Shown here in pieces: positions 21,601 through 34,484 of a DNA stretch of 64,000 nt (position 1 is the stretch's first letter; the number at the start of each line of letters is the position of its first letter). The notes beneath the pieces were generated by a model. The model was not told the DNA's origin, made no database searches, and saw only the letters and a program-made list of their open reading frames with translations. This DNA is from Corydoras sp. C115 (Eukaryota > Chordata > Actinopteri > Siluriformes > Callichthyidae), in assembly GCA_019802505.1 (NCBI GenBank), contig JAFMOC010000017.1, forward strand, positions 3,317,501 through 3,381,500, given 5' to 3'. The position numbers were made by a program, and so were the translations under genes.

Positions 21601-22562
21601 TAAACATCAGCTGTACTGTCTGAAGGAGATCCATTATATATAAAGGTAAATCCATTATACTCTGATGAAAGCGCATGAGAACTTTGGGAAAACATGACTT
21701 TACACGGGCAGTGAACAAACGCAATGCACTCTAATATGTGAAATGTTTTCCCACAAAAGCACATTTTCTTAAATAATTTTTTTAGGCATCTCTAAGCGTC
21801 TTATATATACGGGTGTGTGATATATATATAATATTCTCATACACACACATACACAAAAGCGTAATTATGTTTTTAGGTATCTGTAAGTGTCTTACTGTAT
21901 ATGGGTGCGTGTGATATATATATATAATTATAATATAATTGCACATTATGACCCTTAATTCAACTTCCAGTACAAAGTTACAAGGTTTCCTCTCAGTCGC
22001 CTCTGTCCCACTTTGTTTTCCCTCTGCATGCATGGTGGTGATCAGCACTTTGCCCTTTTCTCCTTCTTGTGTAGTTCACCAGCCTCTCCCCAAGTCTGCT
22101 AATATTCACCCCTGTCTCCCTTTTCCGCCAAATATATGTTTGATCTCCAATTTGCATGTAAGTGCCCACAAGGCAAGAAATTATTTAGATGAGATTTTTT
22201 TTAGTCGCTCACCCGCTCTCTTTCTAGCATCTTCTTAATATACCTGAGGGTGATCAAGTCATGATTCCACTGGTGCACACACATGTACACACACCCACAG
22301 GGTTAGTCGTGTATTCCTATCATCTTAGGGACATTAGGTCTTCATAGTAAGTTAAATAGATTCTCCCATAAACGCACACACATACACACTCCTTCCTCAA
22401 GGTCAAGATCAAGCTTATTCCCCTCCTGAGGTAAACTACAAAGAATATGTATGAATGTATATGAAACAAATCCGCTTCCGTTGTGAATCTATTGATTTTA
22501 TGTTGGAATGTCACAGAAGTAGCAACTACAACAATTGCTTTAGATTTGTCACTTTAACAAGG

Positions 22563-22825
22563 TGTAGTGCTTAGTATGTTCACCTCTCAGTGCCATGGAG
22601 CCAAGTTTGAATCCTGATCTGAGTGGAGTTTTCATGTTCTCCCCGTGTCTTCATGGATTCCCAAAAACATAGGTGTGAGGTGAATTGGCTGCTTTAAATT
22701 GTCCCTTAAATTGTCCCTAAAGCAGTCTGTGTGTGTGTGTCCAGCGATGGATTGGCGCCCTGTCCTGGGTGTATCTGCCCAGTGCCCGAAAACTTCTCCT
22801 CTGGATGGGCATGGACAACCATTAA
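22563..22825 (+). mobile_element. DANA-like SINE
   Basis: It carries TTCACCTCTCAGTGCC, GTTTGAATCCTGATCTGAGT, GATGGATTGGCGCCCTGTCC and GGATGGGCATGGACAACC. Part of the middle (TTAAATTGTCCC) is duplicated in tandem. Confidence 0.8.
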
Positions 22826-25800
22826 TTAAGTGTACAACCATTTATTTAATTTAACTGTAATTAAAACATTTTTTGTGTTATAAGATAACAACAAACCCAC
22901 ACAGTATCTTCAGCTGAATGAACACGGACACAATAATATTTTATCTAAATTAAGTAAACTGTGTTTTTAGTTGCTGTTGGTTACATTTCATATTTTTTGT
23001 TCTTATCTCTGTTGACTTTGATCCTAACCCTCTGCAGGATCCAGTCACTGTTAAGAGCTAATCCTACTCTTTCTAAGCTCGCTGCCACTGTGTGAAGCGG
23101 CTGAGTATTCACTTGGCGACATGTTGACTCCACAGCAGCCTTGGCCGGAGCTCTCTGTGCATTTGATGTTTTTAAGCAACTTATATTTGTTATCATATCA
23201 AAGAGGAGACATGTGGTTATCAAACGCATGCGAGGAATTCACTGCCCATGGGCCTTTCTCTGGTGTTGCATTCCTTATTCCATTTTATCTTTTTCGGTGT
23301 TGACTAATGTCAGTAACTGCTACCGGTAATAAACTGCTTGTTAGGGCTTTGCTGTTGCCTCAGAGCGAGGTGCTTTGATACAGTGGCAGCCTATTTAGCT
23401 GCCTTTCCTTATTATTTTTTATCCTGGCTGCGTGTTTATTGATTAATAGTTAATAAAGCATGCCACCACACAAGCGCCTTCATTTGACTGGAGGTGTGGC
23501 GTCGCGTTTCAAGCAATAAAATTTTTTGAACTAATTTCTATGTGTGTGTGTTTAGTAACCTAGTTAAAAAAACATGCTATGATGCCAAGTTCCTCTATGA
23601 AATGCATTTTTCCAGACATGGTGTCACTTTTTATTTCTGATTTGTGATGACTCTGTTGCATCTCACTTGAGGACAGTCAAGTTAGCATGGCAGCACTAGT
23701 TCTTCACTCACACCCCCTCCTTTGTTGTCTTTTTCAGCCTAAGCACAGTGTCAAACAAGAATAAAGTCGTAAAAAATTCAGTCAACACAGTCTGGAAAAC
23801 AGCAGGCTCCTTCTTTGCTATTCATGTATGCGGGTGTACATTGTATCATAGTGTACAGCACCATGGGCCACGGAAGGCATGACATGGCCATTCCATCAAA
23901 ATTTGATGTATTCATTTATGGCGGCGAGTGCGCCGTGCTGATGTTTACAGATAACATGGTGAAGAGAAGCGGACTGGTGGCGGGTAAACCGGCTTATCTG
24001 AGAAACGAGCTTGACTCTGCGCCTCTGGCACGAGTCGGGATCGCAGTTTGGAAATTTCATGCTAATCTCACACTTCCCAGGCCTGCAGTCTAAAAGATAC
24101 TTTATTTTGTGTATTAGGTCTATGTGTGTGTGTTGGATGCTTACAGCATCCCTGCTGTCATAATCACTCTCTTACTGTATTTACACCCTTGTTTAGTATT
24201 AACTTCCCAGGGTAAAACTAAAGTGCTTTAGCCCCAGGCTTGCTCAGAGCTTAGTGTACCGGGGTGTTTACCAAGCACTCCAGTGCTCCTTTTGCTTTTC
24301 TCCTTTCCCTGCATCTCCTAGCTTGGTTTTTCTCATATTAATTTTGATAAGATAAACAGCAGTAACACTCAGCATTGCCTCGGCAATAAATACAATTTGT
24401 AGCATTAAAGACTGCAGACACTAACGACCCTTATGTTCCCAATCTGACCACGTACATTCTACACTTCTTTGATACTTTTTTTGTATGGCTTTACTTATAA
24501 TACAGACACACACCCAGTGTCAAAATGCATTATGAACATCAAAACATTTCTGTTTACAACATCAGAGTCATGTCAATTAAATATAATGAATTATTCAAAC
24601 ATTTATCTTCCCCAGCCGGGGGAATTTTAATCATGCAGACTATTTACTTTAATTTCGCTCTGTCAAGTGTGTGTTTGTGTAAAATCCCTCATATCATTAA
24701 AGATTTATCGGTTAAAATCTGTTTGGCTTTATTCTAGTGTTAATTGGCTATACAGTTTTCGGCAGCAGCCTGCGAGCAACAAGTGACGCTGTGATTGGTC
24801 AGAACCACGCGGAGATGGATTAGGAGATAAGGTGTTATCTTTAAGATTCCGCCACCATAGCATCCTTAAAAACTCTGTAGTGTTGTCTAATTCCACCTAG
24901 TTTTAAATGATGTGGAATGCAGAGGAATACGTCTTCACATTAATAATACAATATGAACAGCAGCGGTAGAAAACTCCGTGAGTTACCTAAATCCAAACAT
25001 TTTATTTATTTGATTCATTTCTACCTTTAAACTCATACACACAGCAATCCACACACATGTGGCCTTCGGCCTGTGTTATAACTATAGCCAGGTGTTTGCC
25101 GTGAGTGATGCTCACATCGTCATGCCTGCAGTCACTTGAAGTAATTACTGAACCAGGAAAAAAGCAAAACGAAAACTAACACCATATTTCCAGTTCCAGA
25201 CATAAGAGAAAAATACCCCAAACTCTGTGTATGCTGGTGTGGGTGTGTTTCCTCGGATCCATGCGTGTGCATGTGTGTCACCAAATCCCCAAAGAGCGAG
25301 AAGCACAATGACAAGGAGACTGAAGGCTTTTAGGCAGGATTGTGGGCTGTATCAATTAATGTATTCATGATATTTATATATTTAAATATATTTATAAGGG
25401 ACTCCGCCACGGAGGGTAATGGGTCCGGTCGTACTAATGATATGCAAATGGAGAGTAATGCCCAATGTTTTCTTCTGTCTCAAGTTTATTTTTGTGTATT
25501 CTGTGGTGGATCTGTTGGAGGAACACCATGCTCTGCTGGCAGGGGAGAATCTAATATTTTATTCATGATGCAGCTGGAGGATCCAACACAAAGCTGGACA
25601 ATGAGGAACCACAATCCTCAAATGCATCAACTTTGCAAAAAGCTAATTTTATTCCTAAGAACCAAATGTGTGAGATGACTTTTATCTACTCAACTGGTCA
25701 ACTGGACAATTTGTTCAGAGCTGCCACTTCAATCAACTTCAGTATTTAGAACCCAAATCGTGTTCTACTGTCTCTGCAGCATATAGTATTTTTTTTTCCT

Positions 25801-26689
25801 GTGGAAAAGAAAAGTTTAGCTTCGTGTTTCAGTGTCATGACATCATAATCTGAACATGCAAACAGCACTAAAGTGTACTAACCCCCTACTAAATAGTAAT
25901 CACTCATTAAAAATGCACATAATGTATGATAAAAAATATAAACAGGGACATTATTACTGTATATTATATTGCTATGTTAATATATTGTGCTCTAACAAAC
26001 AACTAGGGATTTAAATTTCTTCAGATTAAAAGCTTTTTGCAAATAAAATTGGGTTGAAAATATGTTAAGGTATTGCTATCAAAATTAGCCTGAGGTTTTT
26101 TTTTTTTATTTAATTTTTTTCTGCTGTGAGATTTATTAATACGAATGCACATTTAAGTCAAGTATTCCAATAAACGAAATCCGGTGGTCCTCAGCTATAT
26201 TTCTTTAATTTGTTTTTGGGTAGGTAAACAGCATTTATTTAAAGGTAATGATTGCAGTGGGGGTCGAGAGCCTCTGATAGGTTCCGGCTGAATATGAGTC
26301 TTACACATTTGCATCTCTCCTGATATTTTACCGTGGGGAATTCAGCTTTCAGATGAGTTTGACTGAATTATATTAAGTCAGGGAATAACCTCCCCACTCA
26401 TAAGCACCATATTTCATTAACCTGAAAAGGACTCTGTGAACACAGCCGTTACGTACACAATCAACACAGCATGTAAGCGCTGGTTATAGATTTTACAGGG
26501 TGCCTGGTGTCAACAATGAGCACTGTTGATTGTCTTATTTGATTGTGTATTACTTGTTAAGGGTCTTGATCAATATTTAAGATCAATGAACATGCCGACT
26601 GGCTTCGTAAGCCCAGTAAATAGGGGTGAAATTAAACCAATGAGATTTTCCTTGTATTGTTAACATAGTCTTACATTACATTAGGTCAT

Positions 26690-26805
26690 TTAGCTGGGCA
26701 TGTTCTCCCAAAGTCCTCATGGGTTTTCTCCGGGTTCTCCGGTCCCGTCCCGTCCCAGTTCAAAACATAGATTGAAGGTAAATTTGCTGTTTTAAATTGC
26801 CACAA
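26690..26805 (+). mobile_element. DANA-like SINE middle fragment
   Basis: Only GCATGTTCTCCC, TTTTCTCCGGGTTCTCCGGT and AACATAGATTGAAGGTAAAT remain, which is the central part of the family. Confidence 0.65.
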
Positions 26806-27325
26806 CAATTTAAACAGTGTCAAAGGTGTCTGTCTGTATATTGCCCTCTGTATGTCTACAGATTTCACTGTATGGGTTTTTAATCAACCTCAAATATGTC
26901 TTTTTACTCAAATACCTTTATTATTTATTTATAACCATTATCAGAAACCAGGGACATTTATTTTATGAGTAAAATCAGTGTTGATATGTCTGTTTGATCA
27001 TTGATTTATCATCTACTTTGGCAAATCTGCTCAGCTGACACTGACATTTGGAAAGTTCTCCATTTACATAATTAGACAACTTTGATCAGTGATTTGTAAA
27101 ATCCTTTCTGTCCAGCAGTGATGCCTTGTTTTTCCACACAAAGCTCTCTATCACTGCAGTAATACACGTGACATTTAGAACAGCATGTTCAAATGTATGC
27201 CAAATTATTCTACAGTATGTGTACTGTTGAAATTTGCAGTCACGTCAGCGCCTCTGTATACAGCTGCTGTATGTGTATTGCTCTGTATCTGACTGAACAT
27301 CCACTTTGTTTTCAGAAAAAAATAC

Positions 27326-28049
27326 TTTGGTAATACTTATATAAATCCCATATTCATAATGCATTATAACGTTTGGCATGTTCACAGTCATAAGGGGTTA
27401 TACCAAAATTACATAAAGCTTTATGACAGAAAGTCACATGATGCATCATCTTATAATCTTTAGATTCTTTTGGATTTTTTAAACATTCTACCTTTAAACA
27501 AAATGATTTTATTTATATAAATTGATAATCTTTTATTTGTCATTATGTACTGAAATTATTGTAATCTCCTTAATAGAACTTATAAACAACAACACTTTAC
27601 CTGATGCCTGTAAAGAGAGCATAGTATTATATTGGTTTTATTTTGCTCATGTCTCTTCTTTCTAGCACCTTTGGAGTTGCACCCAAATTTCATTGTAATG
27701 ATAATTATAATGACAATAAAGGTGATTCTAAATTCATACAGTTATAAGCATTTATTTTCAGGGGAGGATATAGTTTAACACAAACTTTATAAACCTTTAT
27801 GACACTGGTCTCTACAATAAGTAAATAAATGGTTAAAATATACATTTTATAATGCACTTTGTCACTATGTGTAATAAAAGAGAATGGCCCATTCTTTATA
27901 ACACTTGTGGTTATAAACATCTAAGTATATTGACTTCAGGCTTATGATGAGTGTTCAACAGCATTATGAATTCTTTATAAAGCTGTGTGTGTGTGTGTGT
28001 GTGTTAATAAAGCATTATGAATACTGGGTTTATCTAAAGTGTTACCAAA
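27326..28049. mobile_element. 724-bp MITE with TTTGGTAAYACTT inverted ends
   Basis: The left end TTTGGTAATACTTATATAAA and the right end, read in reverse complement as TTTGGTAACACTTTAGATAA, pair over about 38 bp, both continuing to TATTCATAATGC. The interior is AT-rich and palindromic, with an (GT)n near 27987. There is no transposase reading frame. The superfamily is not determined. Confidence 0.75.
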
Positions 28050-29947
28050 ACTTTTTAGCAGAGTAACTTCTTACCTTTTCAATTTTTTTTAACAAATCAA
28101 ATCTCTTTCTGATGTTCGTTCATGCCTCGCCAATCTAATTCCTCTATGCACGTCTGTGAGCTGTGAGATGAAACGGACAAAGAGCACTTGATAATGACAG
28201 GAAGCTTCTTCTTTTTCTTGTAGTCCTACATTTTAGAACATACAATGCATGAAAGATTTAGGGGAGCAGTCGATTTGTAGCTGTCAGTCAGGCGTCTTAC
28301 ATAAACATGGGGTTTTGATTTCAAAAAGGAATTCAAGGTCATTTTTCATTTTTCAAAGGGGGTAAGGTGAGAAATCGGGGTCCCAAGTATTTAAACAGGT
28401 CTATGCACTGAACTTGCGCATCCGTTAGCATCTGTGTATTATGGAGATTAAATAAAAAATGACCGTATTTTGTGAGGAGCGATAAGAGTTCAATTAAATT
28501 GTATTTATCATTTTTGTACATTAACATTTGTAACAAACTGAGCTGCACATTTCGTTGTAGAATTCACACGGCGTGGTTGCACCAGACCGGCTGAATGCAG
28601 GTTATTAGAAATAATTTTGCTATGCACTCTCATAAGGGCCGGACTTTAATTATTGTGTCTGACATTGTCTTCGCTTCATCAACTGGATAAATATTTGACT
28701 ACCATTGGAGAAATTGGAAAAGGGCTCATTTTAGAGTCACACCATCCGTGCCCAAGCGTGGCCTCATGTGTTCAATGGGGCCACGCTGATTCCTGCACTG
28801 CAGGTGAACACAGCATGAGGTAAATTAAAACTCTGATTTGGTAAAAAAGAAAAATGGAATATTCCTGCATTTCCATGTTCTCATTATTTAATTACAGCCG
28901 ACTTTAGGCTGGGACCTAATCTTGGACTTAAAGCAGAGCATTAAATTAATCAGAGAGGACCAAATCGTATGTATTCTCTTGTTTTATTTCAATAATGCAT
29001 GAAGGCTGCCCACTTGTGTGTGTGTGTGTGTGTGTGTGTGTGTCTGCTGTGTGTCTGTGTTCAATGGTCCATGGGTACACAGGATTGAACTAACAGGACT
29101 CAGGGGTATGTGTGTGCTCTTGAACTAGTATACTTAAGTGACAATGTAGGACAGTAACAATGACGTAACATTTAAAAACCCAACGAGCCCCACTGTTATC
29201 ATTTTTGCTTCTAAAAAAACCACCAGCTTTTGTAAGTGTATCGTGTGTTGTGTAGATGCCCAATACCTTTGTCTATATAGTGTATTTCTAAGCTTTGTTG
29301 TCTTAAACCCCATCCACTCTCTCTCTCTTTGATCTCTGGGAGGAGGGGGGTGCAGGAAGGTGAGGGTGCCGAACAGAGACCATGCTAAAAATGTGTTAAA
29401 AATGACTCCATCAGCACTAATCATGTAGATCACCAGGACTTGTCCTGCTTTCACGCTATGCTTGAGTAAAGGCCGGGCTTCAGGCTTCAAAGAGGTTCTT
29501 ATTAGGTTCTTCTCATTCGGTCGAGAGTTTGGCCAGTTTCTTTGAAGGCTTGATCAGTTACCGATGTGCATTGTGGCTGAGCCTTGGTTCAAAGTGACAC
29601 CTTTATTTCGCCTGCCATTAAAGTCGAGATGAGAAATAAATCAGTAAGTTTCCTATTTTTATTCCAATCACAGACCTTGCGAAATAAGCTCATTAGTGCT
29701 AATTACAGGTTTCCTATTCGCCTGCTTTTTTTTCTTCTGATTTTAATTCCATAACAAAAACCAAATGTTAAGAACACAGAGGGCAAAGCCTCCTGCCAGA
29801 ACCTCCTCCCTCCCAGTCTGCCAAGGAGATTGTTTTTCATTGAATATCAGCTATAAGGCTGGAATTACACCTCAGTGCTAAGAATGATTTCATTATAGCT
29901 GCATTAATCCAAGTACGAACATAGGGGTGTTTACGTTTATTAATGTG
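28050..29947. other. Intergenic DNA between foxp2 and mdfic
   Basis: A (GT)n lies at 29017-29042. The stretches 28560-28960 and 29590-29920 have no recognised repeat and could hold conserved non-coding elements. No gene was seen. Confidence 0.5.
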
Positions 29948-30242
29948 CAGTCTCAGGCAAAAGTTTGAACACATCTTCTTGTTCCATTGTCTATTTCCTC
30001 CACTTACCATATAGATGACTTTGTAGTTTTACAATTACAAAGTGACACGGATGTAGGGAGGGGGTTTTAGTGCAACAGTGCTGCTGTAGTTTCATTTAAA
30101 CACCTCAGTGACACTGTTTGGGGTCCTGACCTTAAGAGAACAGAGTAAAGGTGGACAAACAGATGGACAACAGTCTGGAATTGTAGAACTACAAAGTCCA
30201 TTTTTACAAAAGGAGGCGTGTCCAAATGTTTGACTGCTTCTG
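29948..30242. mobile_element. Tc1-like MITE, copy 2
   Basis: The outer ends CAGTCTCAGGCAAAAGTTTG and, in reverse complement, CAGAAGCAGTCAAACATTTG pair, and a TA follows the right end. The inner AGATGACTTTGTAGTTTTAC and GTAGAACTACAAAGTCCAT are the subterminal inverted repeats shared with copy 1. Confidence 0.85.
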
Positions 30243-31423
30243 TATAACATGCCGTTAATGTTGATGGATGTTAATAAAATCATTAAATAATATGATTTGG
30301 CAGCTTTAGACAGAAAAGCTCATTTATATGCTTGATGTCAATGAATATTTATTTACTCACCCTAGTTGGCTTTTTGTCAACAGATTGGTTTACATCTCCC
30401 CACACACACAATGCTCCAGAGTTCTTGGAGAGATGCCACCATCGAGGATTTCCCAAAGATGCTTTGGCACCCCTTCAAAAATTAGGCATGCTGCCAAACA
30501 AACATGTGCCAAGAGAGAAATTTCTTGTCACTCCTGAGAAATGACGCTGACATATGCACCTCCTGACATGGTGCTGACACAACGCTGACATGTGATGGCC
30601 TGACACAAACGCTGTGGCTCCAGTTCATCTACAGTTTAACACATGATAAATGTTTGTCAGCGGTGTCACCCTCCTGTTTCACAGCAAGTCAACATCTTCC
30701 CATGGAAGCATCACCTTGTAAAATATTTAAATGGAAATCATTGATAAAGTTGTGTCAAGCTGCTCCCCCTCCCCATTACAGCTTGGCAGGATATCATGGC
30801 CTTTGTGCGCAAATGTAATTGTGTACAGTTTGGTGCTTTGTGGTGGTTTCCGATAACAGATGACTCTGTGGAGGGTCAGGTTGAAGCAACAACGATGCAG
30901 AATTGTGCCATTAGTACAGGGTCTGAAGGAATATTGCTATCTAAGTAATGACCATCCAAGGGGCTTTGAGGTAGAGTTATTACCAATCAGTGTGGTAATA
31001 GATTCAATACTTATAAAGGGAGAAGGGAGCATTGCTGCAAGATGGATTATGTGGGGTTTGCGAGTTCAAAATTGACACAGATTCATTGTAAATCATTATG
31101 CCAGAGACCTGCAGTGATTTCTGCATTACAGGCAGAAAATGGAGTTCACCCAGTCAATGTGGAGGGCATATTTCACATCCATCACCCATGCTCAAGCCCT
31201 TCAACCCAAAGAAAGTCAGCATAAATGAGTGTGAGGTGGCAAAGCTCCCAGTTATGTTTAACAGAGTAAACAAGCGATAAGAAAATTAGATGTACCATGT
31301 ATTTCTGTCAAATTCCTAACCAAAGCCAAGTGATCTGAATAATCTATAAAGTGCCACATAAGTGTTTAAACAATAATACTAACTATTAATAATATTAAAA
31401 TAATAATGATAATATTATTGATG

Positions 31424-31530
31424 GGAGGCACGGTGGTTTAGCGGTTAGCAGAGTCTAAAAACACTCTGTCCTGTGTACCTGCCCAGTGCCTGAAATGTGT
31501 GCCCCCCTCCCCCCCCATGATCCATGTCCA
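31424..31530 (+). mobile_element. DANA-like SINE with large internal deletion
   Basis: The head GGGAGGCACGGTGGTTTAGC joins directly to the 3' body CTCTGTCCTGTGTACCTGCC, so about 150 bp of the middle is missing. Confidence 0.7.
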
Positions 31531-31731
31531 TCCATTATCCAAATAATATAAGAATATTAACAATGTTTATTTAGTAATGATAATAATAACAATATTAACA
31601 TGAATATTAATAACAATAAAAATAATAAAATGATAAGAATAATAACATACAAATACAAAATAATACAAATGTAAACAATAATAATGCAATATGTAAAAAA
31701 TAAATAAATAAATAAATACTAATAATAATAG

Positions 31732-32004
31732 GGGCTTAGTGGTTAGCCCATTCCCCTCTCAGCGCTAGGGAATCCCGATTCCCAATCTTGGTGGAGTTTC
31801 CATGTTCTCCCTGTGTCTGTGTGGGTTTCCTCTGGGTTCTCTGGTTTGTTTGTGTGTGTGTCTGTGTGAGTGAGTGTGTCCCCAGTGATGGATTGGCGCT
31901 CTGTGCTGTGTGTATCTGCCCAGCGCCCGAAACATCCTACCCTGGATGGGCATGGGAACCCCCCCTGAACCTAGTACAGGATTAAGCGGTAGGTAATAGA
32001 TGGA
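31732..32004 (+). mobile_element. DANA-like SINE
   Basis: It has GCTTAGTGGTTAGCCC, GTGGAGTTTCCATGTTCTCC, GATGGATTGGCGCTCTGTGC and CATCCTACCCTGGATGGGC. Confidence 0.85.
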
Positions 32005-32007
32005 TAG

Positions 32008-32049
<42 letters not shown>
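32008..32049 (+). repeat. (ATA)n microsatellite
   Basis: About 42 bp of ATA repeats directly precede the SINE at 32050. A further (ATA)n and then (ATT)n follow that SINE up to 32463. Confidence 0.95.
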
Positions 32050-32398
32050 GGCGGCACGGTGGCTTAGTGGTTAGCACGTTCGCCTCTCAACACTAGGGAT
32101 TCCCGGTTCGAATCCGCATCTGGGTGGAGTTTCCATGTTCTCCCCGTGTCCGTGTGGGTTTCCTCCGGGTTCTCCGGTTTCCTCCCACAGTCCAAAAACA
32201 TGGATCAAGTCAATTGAATTCTCAAAATTGCCCCATATAGGGTGTGTCTGTGTGAGTGAGTGTGTGCCCAGCGATGGATTGGCGCACTGTCCTGGGTCTA
32301 TCTGCCCAGCGCCCGAGACGTTCTCCCTTGGATGGGCATGGGGAACCCCACTGCGACCCTAATAGAGGATAAAGCGGGAGATAATGAATGAATGAATA
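32050..32398 (+). mobile_element. DANA/Mermaid-like SINE, full-length reference copy
   Basis: It starts GGCGGCACGGTGGCTTAGTG, has B box GGTTCGAATCC, body GTTCTCCCCGTGTCCGTG and TCCTCCCACAGTCCAAAAAC, and tail GATAAAGCGGGAGATAATGA with (ATGA)n. It is the best-preserved plus-strand copy, inserted in an (ATA)n tract. Confidence 0.93.
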
Positions 32399-32425
32399 AA
32401 TAATAATAATAATGACGACAATAAC

Positions 32426-32462
<37 letters not shown>

Positions 32463-32463
32463 T
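32399..32463 (+). repeat. (ATA)n then (ATT)n microsatellite
   Basis: Short ATA repeats switch to about 36 bp of ATT, giving a local inverted arrangement after the SINE. Confidence 0.9.
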
Positions 32464-32516
32464 TTATTATGTTTATTATGGTTTAAGTAAAAGAAAAACA
32501 AAATATATAACTGAAC

Positions 32517-33151
<635 letters not shown>

Positions 33152-33348
33152 GTAAGACGCGCCAAACTTTACCAAACGCACGCTGTTCCCCGATTATATA
33201 TGACTGCTGCTTCTCAAATAACACAAAAACACGAATAAAGAGTGAGTGAGTAAGTGAGACATTGATTTACTGAAGACTAACGGACTGAGTGAGTTACATG
33301 TTTAGGAGACAGCCAAAAACTTTCCACTTTTAACTGTATTTTGCAGAA

Positions 33349-33356
33349 TGACGTCA
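33349..33356. promoter_or_regulatory. Consensus CRE palindrome TGACGTCA
   Basis: An exact 8-bp CREB/ATF site about 200 bp downstream of the putative exon 1 donor, within the CpG-rich promoter neighbourhood. Function is inferred. Confidence 0.4.
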
Positions 33357-33394
33357 CTTCTCTATCGGGAGAGAGGGAGTGAGCGTCAGCGTGG

Positions 33395-34285
33395 TGTTTG
33401 TTACTGTTTGTAAAGTTTGTTGAGTTTGTTACTGTTTGTAATGTTTGTTGAGTGTTTGTAAAGTTTGTGGAGTTTGTTGGTGTTTGTTACTGTTTGTAGT
33501 GTTTGTAAAGTTTGTGGAGTTTGTTGGTTTGTTACTGTTTGTAAAGTTTGTTAGTGTTAAGTGTTTGTGAAGTTTGTGGAGTTTGTTGGTGTTTGTTACT
33601 GTTTGTAATGTTTGTTGAGTGTTTGTAAAGTTTGTGGAGTTTGTTGGTGTTTGTTATTCTTTGTAAAGTTTGTGTTTGTTGAGTGTTTGTAAAGTTTGTG
33701 GAGTTTGTTGGTGTTTGTTACTGTTTGTAGTGTTTGTAAAGTTTGTTACTGTTTGTAAAGTTTGTTAGTGTTAAGTGTTTGTAAAGTTTGTGGAGTTTGT
33801 TGGTGTTTGTTACTGTTTGTAATGTTTGTTGAGTGTTTGTAAAGTTTGTGGAGTTTGTTGGTGTTTGTTATTCTTTGTAAAGTTTGTGTTTGTTGAGTGT
33901 TTGTAAAGTTTGTGGAGTTTGTTGGTGTTTGTTACTGTTTGTAGTGTTTGTAAAGTTTGTTACTGTTTGTAAAGTTTGTTAGTGTTAAGTGTTTGTAAAG
34001 TTTGTGGAGTTTGTTGGTGTTTGTTACTGTTTGTAATGTTTGTTGAGTGTTTGTAAGTTTGTGGAGTTTGTTGGTGTTTGTTATTCTTTGTAAAGTTTGT
34101 GTTTGTTGAGTGTTTGTAAAGTTTGTGGAGTTTGTTGGTGTTTGTTACTGTTTGGAGTTTGTAACTGTTTGTTAGTGTTTGTGGAGTTTGTTGAGTGTAA
34201 AGTTTTTTGAGTGTTTGTAACGTTTGTGGAGTTTGTTGGTGTTTGTTACAGTTTGCTGGGTGTTTGTGGAGTTTGTTGCTGCTGG
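33395..34285 (+). repeat. GTTTGT minisatellite with 214-bp higher-order unit
   Basis: The basic words are GTTTGTAAAGTTTGTGGA and GTTTGTTGGTGTTTGTTACT. A marker TTAGTGTTAAGTGTTTGT recurs at 33551, 33765 and 33979, exactly 214 bp apart. The units 33551-33764 and 33765-33978 differ at one base by eye; the third has a single-base deletion and then degrades. It fills the putative first intron of mdfic. Confidence 0.95.
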
Positions 34286-34393
34286 TTTACATTGACCCAC
34301 GCTTTCTTTCCTCCAGGCTCTCCAGCTGAGACGGACAGACAGACTGTGCGTTTGTTTCGGGTTTGCTGAGGAACTCTTCTCAAACTCTGGCTG

Positions 34394-34484
34394 ATGTCCG
34401 CAGAGACGGCGGCGTCGCCTCCAGAGGGGCCTGGAGGGCCGGAGCAGCAAGAAGAGACCAGGCAGCTTCTGGACAGCTCTCATG
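34394..34484 (+). CDS. mdfic: mdfic first coding exon
   Basis: ATG at 34394 opens MSAETAASPPEGPGGPEQQE then ETRQLLDSSH, 30 codons plus one base, with donor GTGAGT at 34485. An in-frame TGA at 34367-34369 closes the frame upstream, so this ATG is the likely start. The exon probably begins at 34317 after a TTTCTTTCCTCCAG acceptor. Low conservation with mammals is normal for this N-terminus. Confidence 0.88.

Noticed and set aside
32050..32125. tRNA gene (GGCGGCACGG... with GGTTCGAATCC B box)
   Set aside because: It is the tRNA-like head of a SINE that continues into a shared body and tail; many copies exist in the window and no clean cloverleaf is formed.
33395..34285. CRISPR-like regularly spaced repeat
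   Set aside because: There are no unique spacers, and the setting is a vertebrate intron; it is a minisatellite.
34172..34483. Minus-strand 103-codon frame
   Set aside because: It covers the minisatellite and the antisense of the first mdfic coding exon; no family match.
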